Assembly (NCBI RefSeq): GCF_029867415.1
Contig: NC_081186.1
Span: 18,918,930-18,982,929 of the forward strand
Length of the DNA stretch: 64,000 nucleotides
From: Vicia villosa
Taxonomy: Eukaryota; Streptophyta; Magnoliopsida; Fabales; Fabaceae
Direction of reading: 5' to 3'
Shown here: one piece after another, positions 42,043-54,358 of the stretch
Layout of the letters: every line of letters starts with the position of its first letter
How positions within the stretch are numbered: position 1 is the stretch's first letter
Notes under the pieces: generated by a model
The model's input: the letters and a program-made list of their open reading frames with translations, nothing else
The model's database searches: none
What the model was told of the DNA's origin: nothing
Position numbers and translations under genes: made by a program

Positions 42043-44723
42043 TGTCATACCCCAAAATTTACCCGATGTGATTCTCATTTCAATTTATTAAGGGCGTAAA
42101 AAATTAGGAGCCATAGGGTTTGATATATCTATTATTAAACTCGCTCTCCTATAAAACTCCTGTATAAATTGGTTTAAAATAAAAAGGGTGTAAATAGCAA
42201 AAATCTCTCTGAATCCAATTGGCACTTGGTCTTTTCCTTTTGCTTCTTAGGAAAAAGAAAATAGAGGGGTGTGTTTTAAAAAAATTTGGGGGCCCAATAG
42301 GCCCATTTGCTTATCTTCATTTAACCATTTTTATTATTCTTCTTACTAGTTTTGAGATTATTAGTATTTTATTATTGGTTTAATTAAGTTAATTATTATT
42401 AGTGTTTAAGATAATATTAGTATTATTTTAGATATTATTATTAATTGATAATATTAAACCTAATAATCATTTGCAATTATCATAGATGATTAAGAGATTA
42501 ATTAAATCATTAAATTGGTTAATTGAGTTTTTTAATGTTTTTTTGGATTGTTGCATTCTGAGCCAAAATAAAAAAAAAGAAGCTTTGGGCCGGCCTATCA
42601 CGCTGGGCCGTGAACGGATCATGGAGTGGACCGGGTCAAACCCAACCCGGCCACTGTTCACTCTCTCCCTCCCTCATGCGCAAACCCTAGCGTCCTCTTG
42701 CACCACCGGCCGCCGCAGCCACCAACAAACAAACCCTAATCAAACCAATTGCCCAAGCCCATACGCAAATCAAGCAAGTCGAATCTCCAAATCAAAATGC
42801 AAACGAATTATAACAGAAAATCACAATCATGCAATAACGAAAAGTGAATCAAATCTTAAACAAACAAATCAAGAATCAACCTTAACAAACAAAAACTGAA
42901 TCAAATCTTTTCATTAACTCAAAACAAGATTACAAACAATTTTTAACGCAAAATCAGAATCTAATAAAATCTCTAACTTAAATCTAATCTTCCTAAAAAT
43001 AAAAAAAACCTAATGTTATAAAAGAAGCAGAAGAAGAAATTGAGAGGCGTTGGAATTTTGCTGGAGAAAGAACCCTAAGCGCCGCTTGCTTGTTCTTCAT
43101 CTTCAATCTGCGAAACAGAAAAGAGAGAGGGATTAGAGGGGAATCGGAGCTCACACGTTCCAGAAATCGAAGATTCAAGGTAACGATCGCGTATACTTAG
43201 CTCATAATCTCTATGTTGACATGTTTGTATGTTGTTCTTTTGGTTTGAATCTTTAATTGCATGCGTGATTTGATGAATCTGGGTTGCGATTTGGGTTGGG
43301 ATTTGTGTTTCTGGGCTTGGATATGAACGTCTGGGGTGGGAAAAGATGAAGGTTCATCCGAATCTTCATCGGGTTGATGAACATTCTGGGTTTTCACGGT
43401 GGATTAGGGTGGTTAACGGCGGCGCTAAGGGTGGACCTGGGGTTTTTTTCTGGGTCGTGTTCATAGAGAGAGGCGAGAGCATGAGGGAAGGGAGAGAGAG
43501 TTTAGAGAGAGAAAGGGAAGGGAAAAATGAGAGAGGAATTTTGTGTTTCTTTGGTTAACCCCCTCCTGGCCGTTGGATCTTCGCCATTTGTCCTCCTATG
43601 GACATTTGGCAGCATCTCTGAATATGATTCAGAGTGCTTCCCTTACCATGCACCTTCAGACCCAAACACATGTAGGTCACAAGATCTAGATCAGACGGTC
43701 CTGATCTTGATCTCCCACCAAAACCTATACGCCCTCACCACACTCGACCATCTAGATTCAAAAAGTTAATGGGCTCAACCTTTACGATTCACACCCCTAC
43801 AGATTCCTTATCCTCAGCGTAATACACCCCCCCCCTGTGAAACAAATAAAATTAATTAACTAATCTCTAAAAGTTGTCAATTGTTTTCTTTAAACAACTA
43901 ATTAATTAAAATTCTAAAAAGTGTTAATTGTTTTTTTTGATAAACTAATTAATTAAATTTCTAAAATTTATTAAATTGTTTCTATTAATAACTTAATTTC
44001 TCCTCGAACCGACTAAATCCATTAGTCGTATTAGACGAGAAATAAATTGTTCTGATTAATTTATAGTTTAATTAACTCTTATCAATTCTCTCCTCAACCC
44101 GACTGAAGCTATCAGTCGCTTTAGACGAGAGATAAAAATACACAAATAAAAATACATTTTAATTTGCTGCCCGCGATGATCAATCTATCGATCTGAGCAA
44201 TCAGCAATGCCCTCAATCCGTTAGCTATACTGACCAAATCTATTGGTCACCGCATCTAACGGTGTCGTATCAGGGTTGTATGCCAAACCTCAAAAACACT
44301 TTCCCATTCAAATCAATTTCAAAACTGCGAATAGGCCACTCAAAAAGCCTTCTTTACAACCGTAACAAATCAAATTCAATTCTAAGGCGTACAACCCTAT
44401 GCCCGAACTACGTTGACTCTGATCCTCCATAAGGAGGTACGTAGGCACTTGGTAACAAGGCGAGTCTCCCCCGTTAAAATCTCAATTCAGTTTTAAATCT
44501 TAATTTTTACCCTTTTCATTTCATTAGCTATAAACCTTATCTTTTGCCATAAACCTCTATCTTTAAACGTTAGCCTTTAGGAAAGGGATGAGGGTGCCTA
44601 ACACCTTCCCTCAACCTGATTGTAATAACTTACTCTGAATCTCATATCTGCGTAGGGTTTCCTATTCGCCCTTCAGAATAGGTGGCGACTCTAAAACCTT
44701 CAAATTTAAGGCAGGTTGCTACA
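42043..44723 (+). repeat. 3' LTR of element C
   Basis: 2681 bp, almost identical to the 5' LTR, with small differences such as an A to G near 42122 and shorter A-runs near 42570. Followed by CAACT, the right TSD. Confidence 0.95.
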
Positions 44724-44806
44724 CAACTGTTTTGTGTTTTTCTCCCCGAATCTTTTCTCTAACACGGTTAAGTGTTTGCACCTAGAACCGGCGCTTTGAT
44801 ACCAAT
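44724..44806 (-). other. Leader of element D with its primer site (44793-44804)
   Basis: The minus strand, two bases after the LTR end CCTTCA, reads TGGTATCAAAGC: the initiator-Met primer site TGGTATCAGAGC with one change. The gag leader follows and ends at the C insertion. Confidence 0.85.
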
Positions 44807-45603
44807 TGAAGGAGTGAAAAACACTTAGAAAGGGGGGGATTGAATAAGGGTTTCTTCTAAAATGGTAGATAAAAAATAATCACACAGTTATTTTTATCCT
44901 GATTCGTTGTTAACCAAACTACTCCTGTCCACCCCTGACAAGGTGATTTACCTCAACTGAGAATTTAATCCACTAATCAATATTGATTACAATGGTTCTC
45001 CACTTAGACAACTTCTAAGTCTTCTAGAGCCTACAGATCACAACTTGATCACTCTAGGAACTTCCTTTTACAAAAGATGTAAAACAAATCTTACAAGAGA
45101 TTAAATTGCTTCTTAATAAGCTATAATAACCAAGTGATTTTTCTCTTAAGTTTAAGTTCTAACACTCACTAAGATATTACAAAGTTGTGAGGTTGAAGAT
45201 GAAGTTCTTCTTTGTTTCTTGTGTGTAAACGATTTGGCAGTGTTTTGGTACTTAGCGTGAGAGAGTTGTTGCTGCTTCAGCATCAGAACTTCTATATATA
45301 GGCAGTGAGAAAATGTGACCGTTGAGAGCATTTAATGCTTTGCGTGAATAGTACACTGCTGCATTTAATGTTTCACTCTTTTGTCAACTACCTCGAGCCA
45401 TGCTTCAACTACTTTTGCTGACTTTGCCTTTTGTAGCTTCTAACGTTCCTTTTGTCAGTCAGACAAATTTGAATTTGTAGCCTTTTCATCTTGTACTTGC
45501 TTCTGGACTCGGGCTTTTAGAATAACGTTTGAATATCAGAGTCTTCAGCTTTGGTGCAGATTCAACTTTAGTCATCAGACTTTGGAAGTGCTTTGGAGCG
45601 TGA
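44807..45603 (-). repeat. 5' LTR of element D, part next to the primer site
   Basis: Sense end CTCCTTCA. Interrupted at 45603 by E; resumes at 54062. The two parts together make about 1089 bp, against 1206 bp for the LTR of F; most of the difference is an extra pair of 64-bp repeat units in F. Confidence 0.9.
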
Positions 45604-48277
45604 TGTAACACCCCAATTCTACCCAAAGCATTTAGGCAAGAAAATATCAGAGTATTAAAATTTCATACAACACAGTTAGGATGTTACACTAAGTAACCAA
45701 ACAAACACCTAGAAAACAAACGGACATCAACGATGCCAAAAGCATACACACCTGCCAATAAAATGATACATAACACACGGAAGATATGAACATATATATA
45801 TACGTATAGCTCTCACTCTCAAAGAGGAGTTTTCCAAAATAAAGTGTTTACAATACACAATGGCACGTTATCACATATACATGTTCAAAAGAGTCATATA
45901 CAAATAAATAACAACAGACTCCCGACTACCCGGTGTTACGTATCAGAGCGACCGACAATACCCACTGGAGAACTACCTCTTCTTAAAGACTCCCAAAGCG
46001 GCTAATCTGCAGGATGCCACTCAAGCATCAAATCAGCAGAAGGGTGAGAATATAATTCATAATGAAAGCATGACAATTATAGTAATGCCAACAAGTATCA
46101 TCAAGAATCATACAACAAAGTAATCCACTCATTCAACCACAATCAATATATAAGTAATGTGACACATGGATGATAACATAAATTATAAAGACAGACAATG
46201 ATGAATGAGACTCGACTATGCATATGCATGTGGTACCAAATCCGGAGTAAACTCCTCCTTGTCATTATGACAAATACACCTTTGCCGAGCATTATGCTGG
46301 GACTTCTTTCCCTCAGGAAAATACACCTTTGTCGAGCAGTAAGCTACGACTTTATTCCACTCAGAGCCCGCAGGATATTGTCATCGAGCATGTAGCTCCC
46401 ACTGATGACCTCTTGCCACTTGGGCAAATACACCTTTTTACCGAGCATTAAGCTCCCACTGGTAATAATTGTCAATTCAGGCCACCTGTTAATAGCATTC
46501 CGCCATTAACGTAATGAAATGTTATGCTGTGCAAATTTATGACTCTATTACACGACAACATCATCATCAACAATATAACACGGTCACATACTCACGTTAC
46601 ACCGTTTATATTCTATCCAAAAGGATACATCACCAATTAATAACATCGTTATCAATTACATCACACCATAATTACCACACGGGCATTAATAAGCACACAA
46701 CACACATTCACCGTCAAAACATACTTGCCACATCGGCATAAATGATCGCATAATTGCATCACATCAATTAATATTGGCCATTGGCCCACAACTCCATCAA
46801 TACATCATCAACAAGTTGTAATAACAACATTTCAACAATGATAATACATCGTTCTCATAACAACAATTACTTGCCATAAGGCCACACATCATGTTAATAA
46901 CAAACAACCAAACATCGTCACATATCAAGAATGAACATTCATTAATACATAACCTATACGAACAAGATCTCATGTTATCGACAATTAATCACATACCTCG
47001 TATCAATACGATAACGTTCACACAACACATCATCATGATTTATCATACACTAGTTCACAAAACCATTTATGAAAATCAACCAACCACTACTACATCCTAC
47101 ATCATCATATAGAGCATGGAAATAGCTTCCAAACGTTTCAAACGACACATAAAACGAATACCCGAGTTAAAAGATACGACTTTTCAAAGTTTGTAAAGCA
47201 TAAACATACTTCATAAGTTAACCCTACATAGTTCTATCACTAAATCCTAATAAAAATAATAGGAGAACACATCCTATGAATCATTTAATTAAATCATAGT
47301 ATAGTTCATTACGTTAGCTTTCCAACGCTTCGAACGGCGACAAAATCGGAGTTAAGGTTCAAGAGTTACGGAGTTTCAAAGTTTTGGAAAAACAGAAAAT
47401 GCTGTCGTCTGCTTCAGCTCCGCTTAGCGGACCCTCGCAGAGATTTTTCTGCAAAAGAACCTCCGCTCAGCGGACCCACCTCCGCTCAGCGGACCTGCGT
47501 AAACCCAGAAAAAACCAGAACGAACCAGAACGGTTCTAACCCTCTTATACCCACCAAAACCACTCCAAAACATCATTATAACACCAATACAACACATACA
47601 AACCATAGAAACAACCTAACATCAAACTTTTCATGGTTGATTCATCAATCTATCTCAAAACCTAACTTTTTATCCAAACTCAATCAAGCCATAGAAATGG
47701 AAAACAAACATGATCAATCACCATAGCACAACAAGGATATCATTTAATCATCATACAATCATTCTCAAACAAACTTAAATCAAACAAAGACCACACAAGA
47801 AAATTGTGGAAATTGGAACAAGAAGAACAAGAACAAGACTATAAGAATCATACATCCAAGATAAATTAGATTCACCCCCTTACCTTGCTATTGTGACGAT
47901 CGGCAATCGATTCGGTTGAGAATCCTCCACTTTCTCTTGTTTTTCCCCTTTGCTCTTCTTCTTCCTCTCTTCTCTTCTTTCTTTCCTTTTTCTTTCCATC
48001 CTTTTTCCTTTCTCACAAATATCTCTTTTTTATAAAGAAAATATTTATCCCGCGGAAATGACCAAAATGCCCCTACGCTCAAATATCGTTCAAACGCCCC
48101 AAAACGCGGAATATTACCTTAATAATATTTCTAGTACCAAAAATATGAAAACCTTCAATTAAATATTAGTCCGCCATCCCGAACTAATACCGACTGAAAC
48201 GACTCCAAAAACGGTAAAATTCCAATAAACGTCACAAACGTCCAAATTAAGCATATACTTATTTTCCGGGCGTTACA
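45604..48277 (-). repeat. 3' LTR of element E (2674 bp)
   Basis: Contains four copies of a motif like AATACACCTTTNCCGAGCA followed by TAAGCT (46272-46470), three palindromes TCCGCTNAGCGGA (47419-47431, 47462-47474, 47481-47493) and a sense TATAAA near 48026-48036. Short open frames repeat in the other LTR and are not genes. Confidence 0.93.
47419..47493. promoter_or_regulatory. Three TCCGCTNAGCGGA palindromes in the E LTR
   Basis: Found at 47419-47431 (T in the centre), 47462-47474 and 47481-47493, and in the other LTR at 53197-53209, 53240-53252 and 53259-53271. They lie about 550 bases downstream of the likely TATA box, so in the transcribed leader. Confidence 0.55.
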
Positions 48278-48879
48278 ACTCTCCCCCACTTAGAACATTT
48301 CCGTCCTCGGAAATATCCTAAACGCAAACAAACCTGGATACGCTCTCGCATCCGACTAACCAACTATCAAGTCACGGAAGCAACGACACAATCAGCACCA
48401 ACAAAGAATCACTCTAGCTAAAAGCCAAACAACCAAAACACAACAACGACAACGAGATGCAATGCCCATACAATACACTCATCGACTAACACCAAAACAC
48501 AAGAAGTAGTCAAGACACAGACAACAACCCGGTCGCACAACATCCAAATAACCATGCCAAGACATAGCAGTCAAACATGTAACCAAAACATCTGGTGGTC
48601 TTATAATTCCTACCACATCCATTGTCCACAATTTGAACTCTAACAATTCGTACACGCACATACGAACCGCGTCGTTTCACGCTTCCGATGCGCACTCTGA
48701 TTTCCCGCAACAAACAGATTCACCAATTTCATAACCAACTTCCAACTCCTTCTAGTATTCACCAGAAACTCATTGTTCTCTCTTATCATACTCAACCTCT
48801 TAATATGCTGTGTCAGCTTGAACACCAGACAAAAGTCTTTGTATTATCCAATTCAAAGGTAAAAAGCTAATCCAAACAC
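48278..48879 (-). other. Inside of element E next to its 3' LTR
   Basis: Begins with the purine tract (48278-48291); the rest would be the pol 3' end and untranslated region. I recognise no domain. Confidence 0.5.
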
Positions 48880-50430
48880 ATCCTTGTTTCACAACACAAG
48901 CCCTCATAGATCCTTAAGTGACTAAATCGTCCTCTCAGTCTGACCATCCGTTTGAGGACGATACGCCAAACTCGACGCAACTTTGTACCCAAAGTACTTT
49001 GCGAACCTTCTCAAAATTTCAGAAGTAAACCTCGGATCTCAATCTGAACATTACCTTACGAAACACCATGCAAACAAACAAACCAACAAACAATTTTATC
49101 GACATACCACTCGCCAGTACTTCCATCGGTTAATCCATTCTTATCGAAATAACGTGAACAGTTTTCGTCAATATATCCACAATGACCCAAATCGCCTCAC
49201 AATTACTCGACGTCCTCGGCAAACCAGAAACAAAACCCATAGAAATGCTATTCAACTTCTACTCAGGAATGGATAACAGTTACATGAAACCAGACGACTC
49301 CTGACAAGTCAAACACAAATAAACAAATCTTCATATCTTTCTTCATTATCTTGCCACTAAAGATGACCTTCTCAAATCTTGATACATCTTAGTAGCATCA
49401 GGATGAATACTCAAATCACTATGACGCACTTCATCCAAAGTCCTCTTTTCAAATCCGAACATTAGGAATACAAACTTGATCATGACATCCCATGACATTG
49501 TTCTTATCAATCCGAAGATCACCATCTTTATCTTTGACTAATAAATGTCATCTTATCAACCCATTCAAATCCGATTTCTGACCTTTTCTAATCTCATCAA
49601 GAATACCATAAGTAAGCTTTCACATATAAAGCTCAACACTTGAAGAAGTCACTTTACGAACCAAACTCAAATCTCACAACTGTTTCAACAATCACAATAT
49701 TCGAATCATCGACATAGACATATGCAATGGTTTCTCATATTCAACTCGTCCTGATCAAATGAATACTTCAAACTTTTGTAGTCACTTACACACACAAATC
49801 TCGATCCGAATAATTAGTGCCTTCAAATTTCCCAAACAGAAATAACAACTGCCAACTCTAAATCTTGTGACAGATAAATCCTTTCAAAAATCTTAACTTG
49901 CATAAAAGCATAAACCTCCACTTACCCCTTGAACATTCACTTCACTCAACCAAAAACTCACATAAGGAAACTTTGCAAACAACTTCTTCTTCCCAGCACG
50001 GACAAAACAATTCTCAAGTACTTAGCATGATCATCTTCACACTGATGATACCTATACCTCAAATCAAACTTGCAAAACAAACAAGATCCAACCAACTTGA
50101 TCCGTCAAAATATCAATCCTCGAAAGTGGATACTTTTCCTTAACTGTCACTTTTCTCAATTGTCTAAAATCGACACAAAGCCTCGTAGAACCTTCCTTCT
50201 TAACCAACAAAACACATGCACCCTACGACGATACACTCGAACGAACAAACCTCTCCTCAAGAGAATCCTTTAGTTGACTCCTCAACTCTTTCAACTCAAA
50301 AGATGGCATCTGATACGGAACCCTCGACACAACAATAGTTCTAGGAACTAAATCCGTCAAAACAGAACTCCAAGACAGAATTCCTCTTTTCGACGATGAA
50401 TCAATTAAACCTTCAAGAAACACTTATACA
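48880..50430 (-). pseudogene. pol: Chromovirus pol remnants of element E
   Basis: In sense order: reverse transcriptase start near 50420-50110 (PYQMPSFELKELRSQL, then [19 protein letters not shown]) with TAG where a Trp is usual in the SPWGAP motif; an integrase zinc region near 49440-49320 (HPGATKMYQDLRR, CLTC); integrase core start near 49280-49140 (FVSGLPRTSSNCEAIWVIVD), with Gly in place of the first catalytic Asp; and a late integrase motif AYRPQTDGQTERTI near 48990-48890. Parts between are missing or unreadable, with many stops, so it makes no enzyme. Confidence 0.75.
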
Positions 50431-51344
50431 AATGCACAACTATCCGCAATTCCCACAATTGCTATTCCTCAAGAACATCCAAAGTCGTCGACAACATAAA
50501 CAATATCGTACCACCTTGCACCGACTCATTCACTTCCAATATTATCAAACTAGCCAGATAAGCCTATCACGTCCAATACGATCCCGTCTACTATCAACAA
50601 GAGATTAAGGGTGATCAAGTCCTCAATTTGTCAATAGGTAGCCGACAATCATAATAGAGTATAAACTATCAGTGCCGACATTAATAATATTCTTTTCCAA
50701 CTTTTGCTCATAGCACAGAAGCACTATGATTCCATAATTCACAACTCTCCCAAGATTGCCTGAGCCAGCTAACACCGACGTCCGGTAGCTACATACCAAA
50801 ACACTTCTAACAATATCTCAAAACAAAATACCTGAGATCCTACTCATCTCTTCATATTCCTAATTCTTACTCGAGTTTCAGAACATTTCCAACAACGTCA
50901 ATAACTCCTACAACCAGGTCTACCACAATACTTTCCTAAATCACTAATCCAACAAAGACACCTCACACAAGGCTACTCAAACAACAACTTCACAGTCCAT
51001 CAGTAGCGTTAGAGCATCACAACTTTCTAAATTCCATTCTTTAGAATTAACCAACATCTACTCCGTGACACTCCAACTTGATTAACAACCAAAGTCTTAA
51101 GTCCAAGTCGCCTTCACTTCGGAAAACAACAAATTCCAACAACACTAGTACTGCTGCCCTCAGTAGCATACTAACATCTTGCAACTGAAACATATCCGAG
51201 AAGCATATCTTCTCCCCCACTTAGCTCCAAACCATTCCTGCATACAACCGGCTAGAGGCACAACAAGTACTGACAGTGCTCCACACACTTATCACGTACT
51301 GAGGAATTAAACACATTAGACAACACTGGCCGGATAGACCGACC
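50431..51344 (-). other. Inside of element E between 5' LTR and pol
   Basis: The place of gag and protease; I cannot recognise either. No open frame of note. Confidence 0.5.
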
Positions 51345-51357
51345 TGCTCTGATACCA
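51345..51357 (-). other. Primer binding site of element E (initiator Met tRNA)
   Basis: Sense TGGTATCAGAGCA, four bases (TAAG) after the LTR end. Confidence 0.9.
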
Positions 51358-51361
51358 CTTA

Positions 51362-51546
51362 TGTAACAGCCCAATTCTACCCAAAGCATTTAGGCAAGAA
51401 AATATCAGAGTATTAAAATTTCATACAACACAATTAGGATGTTACACTAAGTAACCAAACAAACACCTAGAAAACAAACGGACATCAACGATGCCAAAAG
51501 CATACACACCTGCCAATAAAATGATACATAACACACGGAAGATATG

Positions 51547-51581
<35 letters not shown>

Positions 51582-54061
51582 GTATAGCTCTCCCTCTCAA
51601 AGAGGAGTTTTCCAAAATAAAGTGTTTACAATACACAATGGCACGTTATCACATATACATGTTCAAAAGAGTCATATACAAATAAATAACAACAGACTCC
51701 CGACTACCCGGTGTTACGTATCAGAGCGACCGACAATACCCACTGGAGAACTACCTCTTCTTAAAGACTCCCAAAGCGGCTAATCTGCAGGATGCCACTC
51801 AAGCATCAAATCAGCAGAAGGGTGAGAATATAATTCATAATGAAAGCATGACAATTATAGTAATGCCAACAAGTATCATCAAAAATCATACAACAAAGTA
51901 ATCCACTCATTCAACCACAATCAATATATAAGTAATGTGACACATGGATGATAACATAAATTATAAAGACAGACAATGATGAATGAGACTCGACTATGCA
52001 TATGCATGTGGTACCAAATCCGGAGTAAACTCCTCCTTGTCATTATGACAAATACACCTTTGCCGAGCATTATGCTGGGACTTCTTTCCCTCAGGAAAAT
52101 ACACCTTTGTCGAGCAGTAAGCTACGACTTTATTCCACTCAGAGCCCGCAGGCTATTGTCATCGAGCATGTAGCTCCCACTGATGACCTCTTGCCACTTG
52201 GGCAAATACACCTTTTTACCGAGCATTAAGCTCCCACTGGTAATAATTGCCAATTCAGGCCACCTGTTAATAGCATTCCGCCATTAACGTAATGAAATGT
52301 TATGTTGTGCAAATTTATGACTCTATTACACGACAACATCATCATCAACAATATAACACGGTCACATACTCACGTTACACCGTTTATATTCTATCCAAAA
52401 GGATACATCACCAATTATTAACATCGTTATCAATTACATCACACCATAATTACCACACGGGCATTAATAAGCACACAACACACATTCACCGTCAAAACAT
52501 ACTTGTCACATCGGCATAAATGATCGCATAATTGCATCACATCAATTAATATTGGTCATTGGCCCACAACTCCATCAATACATCATCAACAAGTTGTAAT
52601 AACAACATTTCAACAATGATAATACATCGTTCTCATAACAACAATTACTTGCCATAAGGCCACACATCATGTTAATAACAAACAACCAAACATCGTCACA
52701 TATCAAGAATGAACATTCATTAATACATAACCTATACGAACAAGATCTCATGTTATCGACAATTAATCACATACCTCGTATCAATACGATAACGTTCACA
52801 CAACACATCATCATGATTTATCATGCACTAGTTCACAAAACCATTTATGAAAATCAACCAACCACTACTACATCCTACATCATCATATAGAGCATGGAAA
52901 TAGCTTCCAAACGTTTCAAACGACACATAAAACGAATACCCGAGTTAAAAGATACGACTTTTCAAAGTTTGTAAAGCATAAACATACTTCATAAGTTAAC
53001 CCTACATAGTTATATCACTAAATCCTAATAAAAATAATAGGAGAACACATCCTATGAATCATTTAATTAGATCATAGTATAGTTCATTACGTTAGCTTTC
53101 CAACGCTTCGAACGGCGACAAAATCGGAGTTACGGTTCAAGAGTTACGGAGTTTTAAAGTTTTGGAAAAACAGAAAATGCTGTCGTCCGCTTCAGCTCCG
53201 CTCAGCGGACCCTCGCAGAGATTTTTCTGCAAAAGAACCTCCGCTCAGCGGACCCACCTCCGCTCAGCGGACCTGCGTAAACCCAGAAAAAACCAGAACG
53301 AACCAGAACGGTTCTAACCCTCTTATACCCACCAAAACCACTCCAAAACATCATTATAACACCAATACAACACATACAAACCATAGAAACAACCTAACAT
53401 CAAACTTTTCATGGTTGATTCATCAATCTATCTCAAAACCTAACTTTTTATCCAAACTCAATCAAGCCATAGAAATGGAAAACAAACATGATCAATCACC
53501 ATAGCACAACAAGGATATCATTTAATCATCATACAATCATTCTCAAACAAACTTAAATCAAACAAAGACCACACAAGAAAATTGTGGAAATTGGAACAAG
53601 AAGAACAAGAACAAGAACAAGACTATAAGAATCATACATCCAAGATAAATTAGATTCACCCCCTTACCTTGCTATTGTGACGATCGGCAATCGATTCGGT
53701 TGAGAATCCTCCACTTTCTCTTGTTTTTCCCCTTTGCTCTTCTTCTTCCTCTCTTCTCTTCTTTCTTTCCTTTTTCTTTCCATCCTTTTTCCTTTCTCAC
53801 AAATATCTCTTTCTTATAAAGAAAATATTTATCCCGCGGAAATGACCAAAATGCCCATACGCTCAAATATCGTTCAAACGCCCCAAAACGCGGAATATTA
53901 CCTTAATAATATTTCTAGTACCAAAAATATGAAAACCTTCAATTAAATATTAGTCCGCCATCCCGAACTAATACCGACTGAAACGACTCCAAAAACGGTA
54001 AAATTCCAATAAACGTCACAAACGTCCAAATTAAGCATATACTTATTTTCCGGGCGTTACA
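51362..54061 (-). repeat. 5' LTR of element E (2700 bp)
   Basis: Matches the 3' LTR; the 26-bp difference in length is explained by a longer TA run (51550-51580, only a few repeats in the other LTR) and one extra AAGAAC-type unit near 53600. Confidence 0.93.
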
Positions 54062-54358
54062 CGTGATACCATCAGATCTTCAGAGTTTTGCTTCTGACTG
54101 CCATCTTCTGATGCTTTCTAGATCATGTTCTGATTTCTTCAAGACCATTTTTTGATGTCTGCCAGTCCATGTTCTGATGAAGCCATCCAGATCTTCTGGG
54201 TCAGAGCTTCTGAATGTTGATTTTGTGCATACTCTTTTAGACTTTTTCTGAAATGGAAAACGTAAAGAATTAGAGTACCACATTGTCTTATACAAAATTC
54301 ATATATAATATTATCATCAAAACTAAGAATATTGATCGAAACATTTCTTGTTCTAACA
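54062..54358 (-). repeat. 5' LTR of element D, outer part
   Basis: Sense start TGTTAGAACAAG at 54358, the same as F's LTR start at 60561. Ends at the E insertion with TSD CGTGA. The base after 54358 starts the flank ATATT; the partner TSD is off or lost. Confidence 0.9.

Larger units (their letters stand above)
27699..44723 (+). mobile_element. Element C: complete Ogre-type (Tat clade) Ty3 retrotransposon, 17,025 bp
   Basis: LTRs of 2685 and 2681 bp start TGTCATACCCC and end GCTACA. The primer site, the extra ORF1 before gag, a 271-nt intron between protease and reverse transcriptase, the second (archaeal-type) RNase H and tandem repeats in the 3' untranslated region are all Ogre hallmarks. 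Flanks are CAACC (27694-27698) and CAACT (44724-44728): a 5-bp TSD with one change. It lies in opposite orientation in D's gag start. gag has a frameshift near the start and another near 36233; pol has three in-frame TAG codons, so the copy is defective. Confidence 0.95.
45604..54061 (-). mobile_element. Element E: degenerate Tekay-like chromovirus (Ty3), 8458 bp
   Basis: LTRs 45604-48277 and 51362-54061 have sense ends TGTAACGCCCGG and GTTACA; TSD CGTGA at 45599-45603 and 54062-54066 is exact. Primer site TGGTATCAGAGCA (51345-51357) and purine tract AAGTGGGGGAGAGT (48278-48291) set the orientation. The inside is only 3.1 kb and holds shrunken pol remnants. The LTR pair is very similar although the inside is heavily decayed, so the element was probably moved in trans by an intact relative. 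Confidence 0.88.
5944..54358 (-). mobile_element. Element D: old Sirevirus (Maximus-like Ty1/copia), split by insertions B, C and E
   Basis: Sense order on the minus strand: 5' LTR (54358 to 44807, interrupted by E), primer site at 44793-44804, gag, protease/integrase/reverse transcriptase/RNase H, spacer, env-like gene running into B and ending at A. The order gag-PR-INT-RT-RH defines Ty1/copia; the long gag with CCHC knuckle, initiator-Met primer site and env-like 3' gene mark the Sirevirus lineage. The LTR start TGTTAGAACAAG and gag match element F. Removing B, C and E leaves about 8.8 kb of D. Its 3' end and 3' LTR are missing. Many stops and frameshifts make it the oldest large element here. 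Confidence 0.9.

Noticed and set aside
46198..53946. Pairs of small open frames in the E LTRs
   Set aside because: LTR duplication and AT-poor codon bias of simple sequence; no domain or start context.
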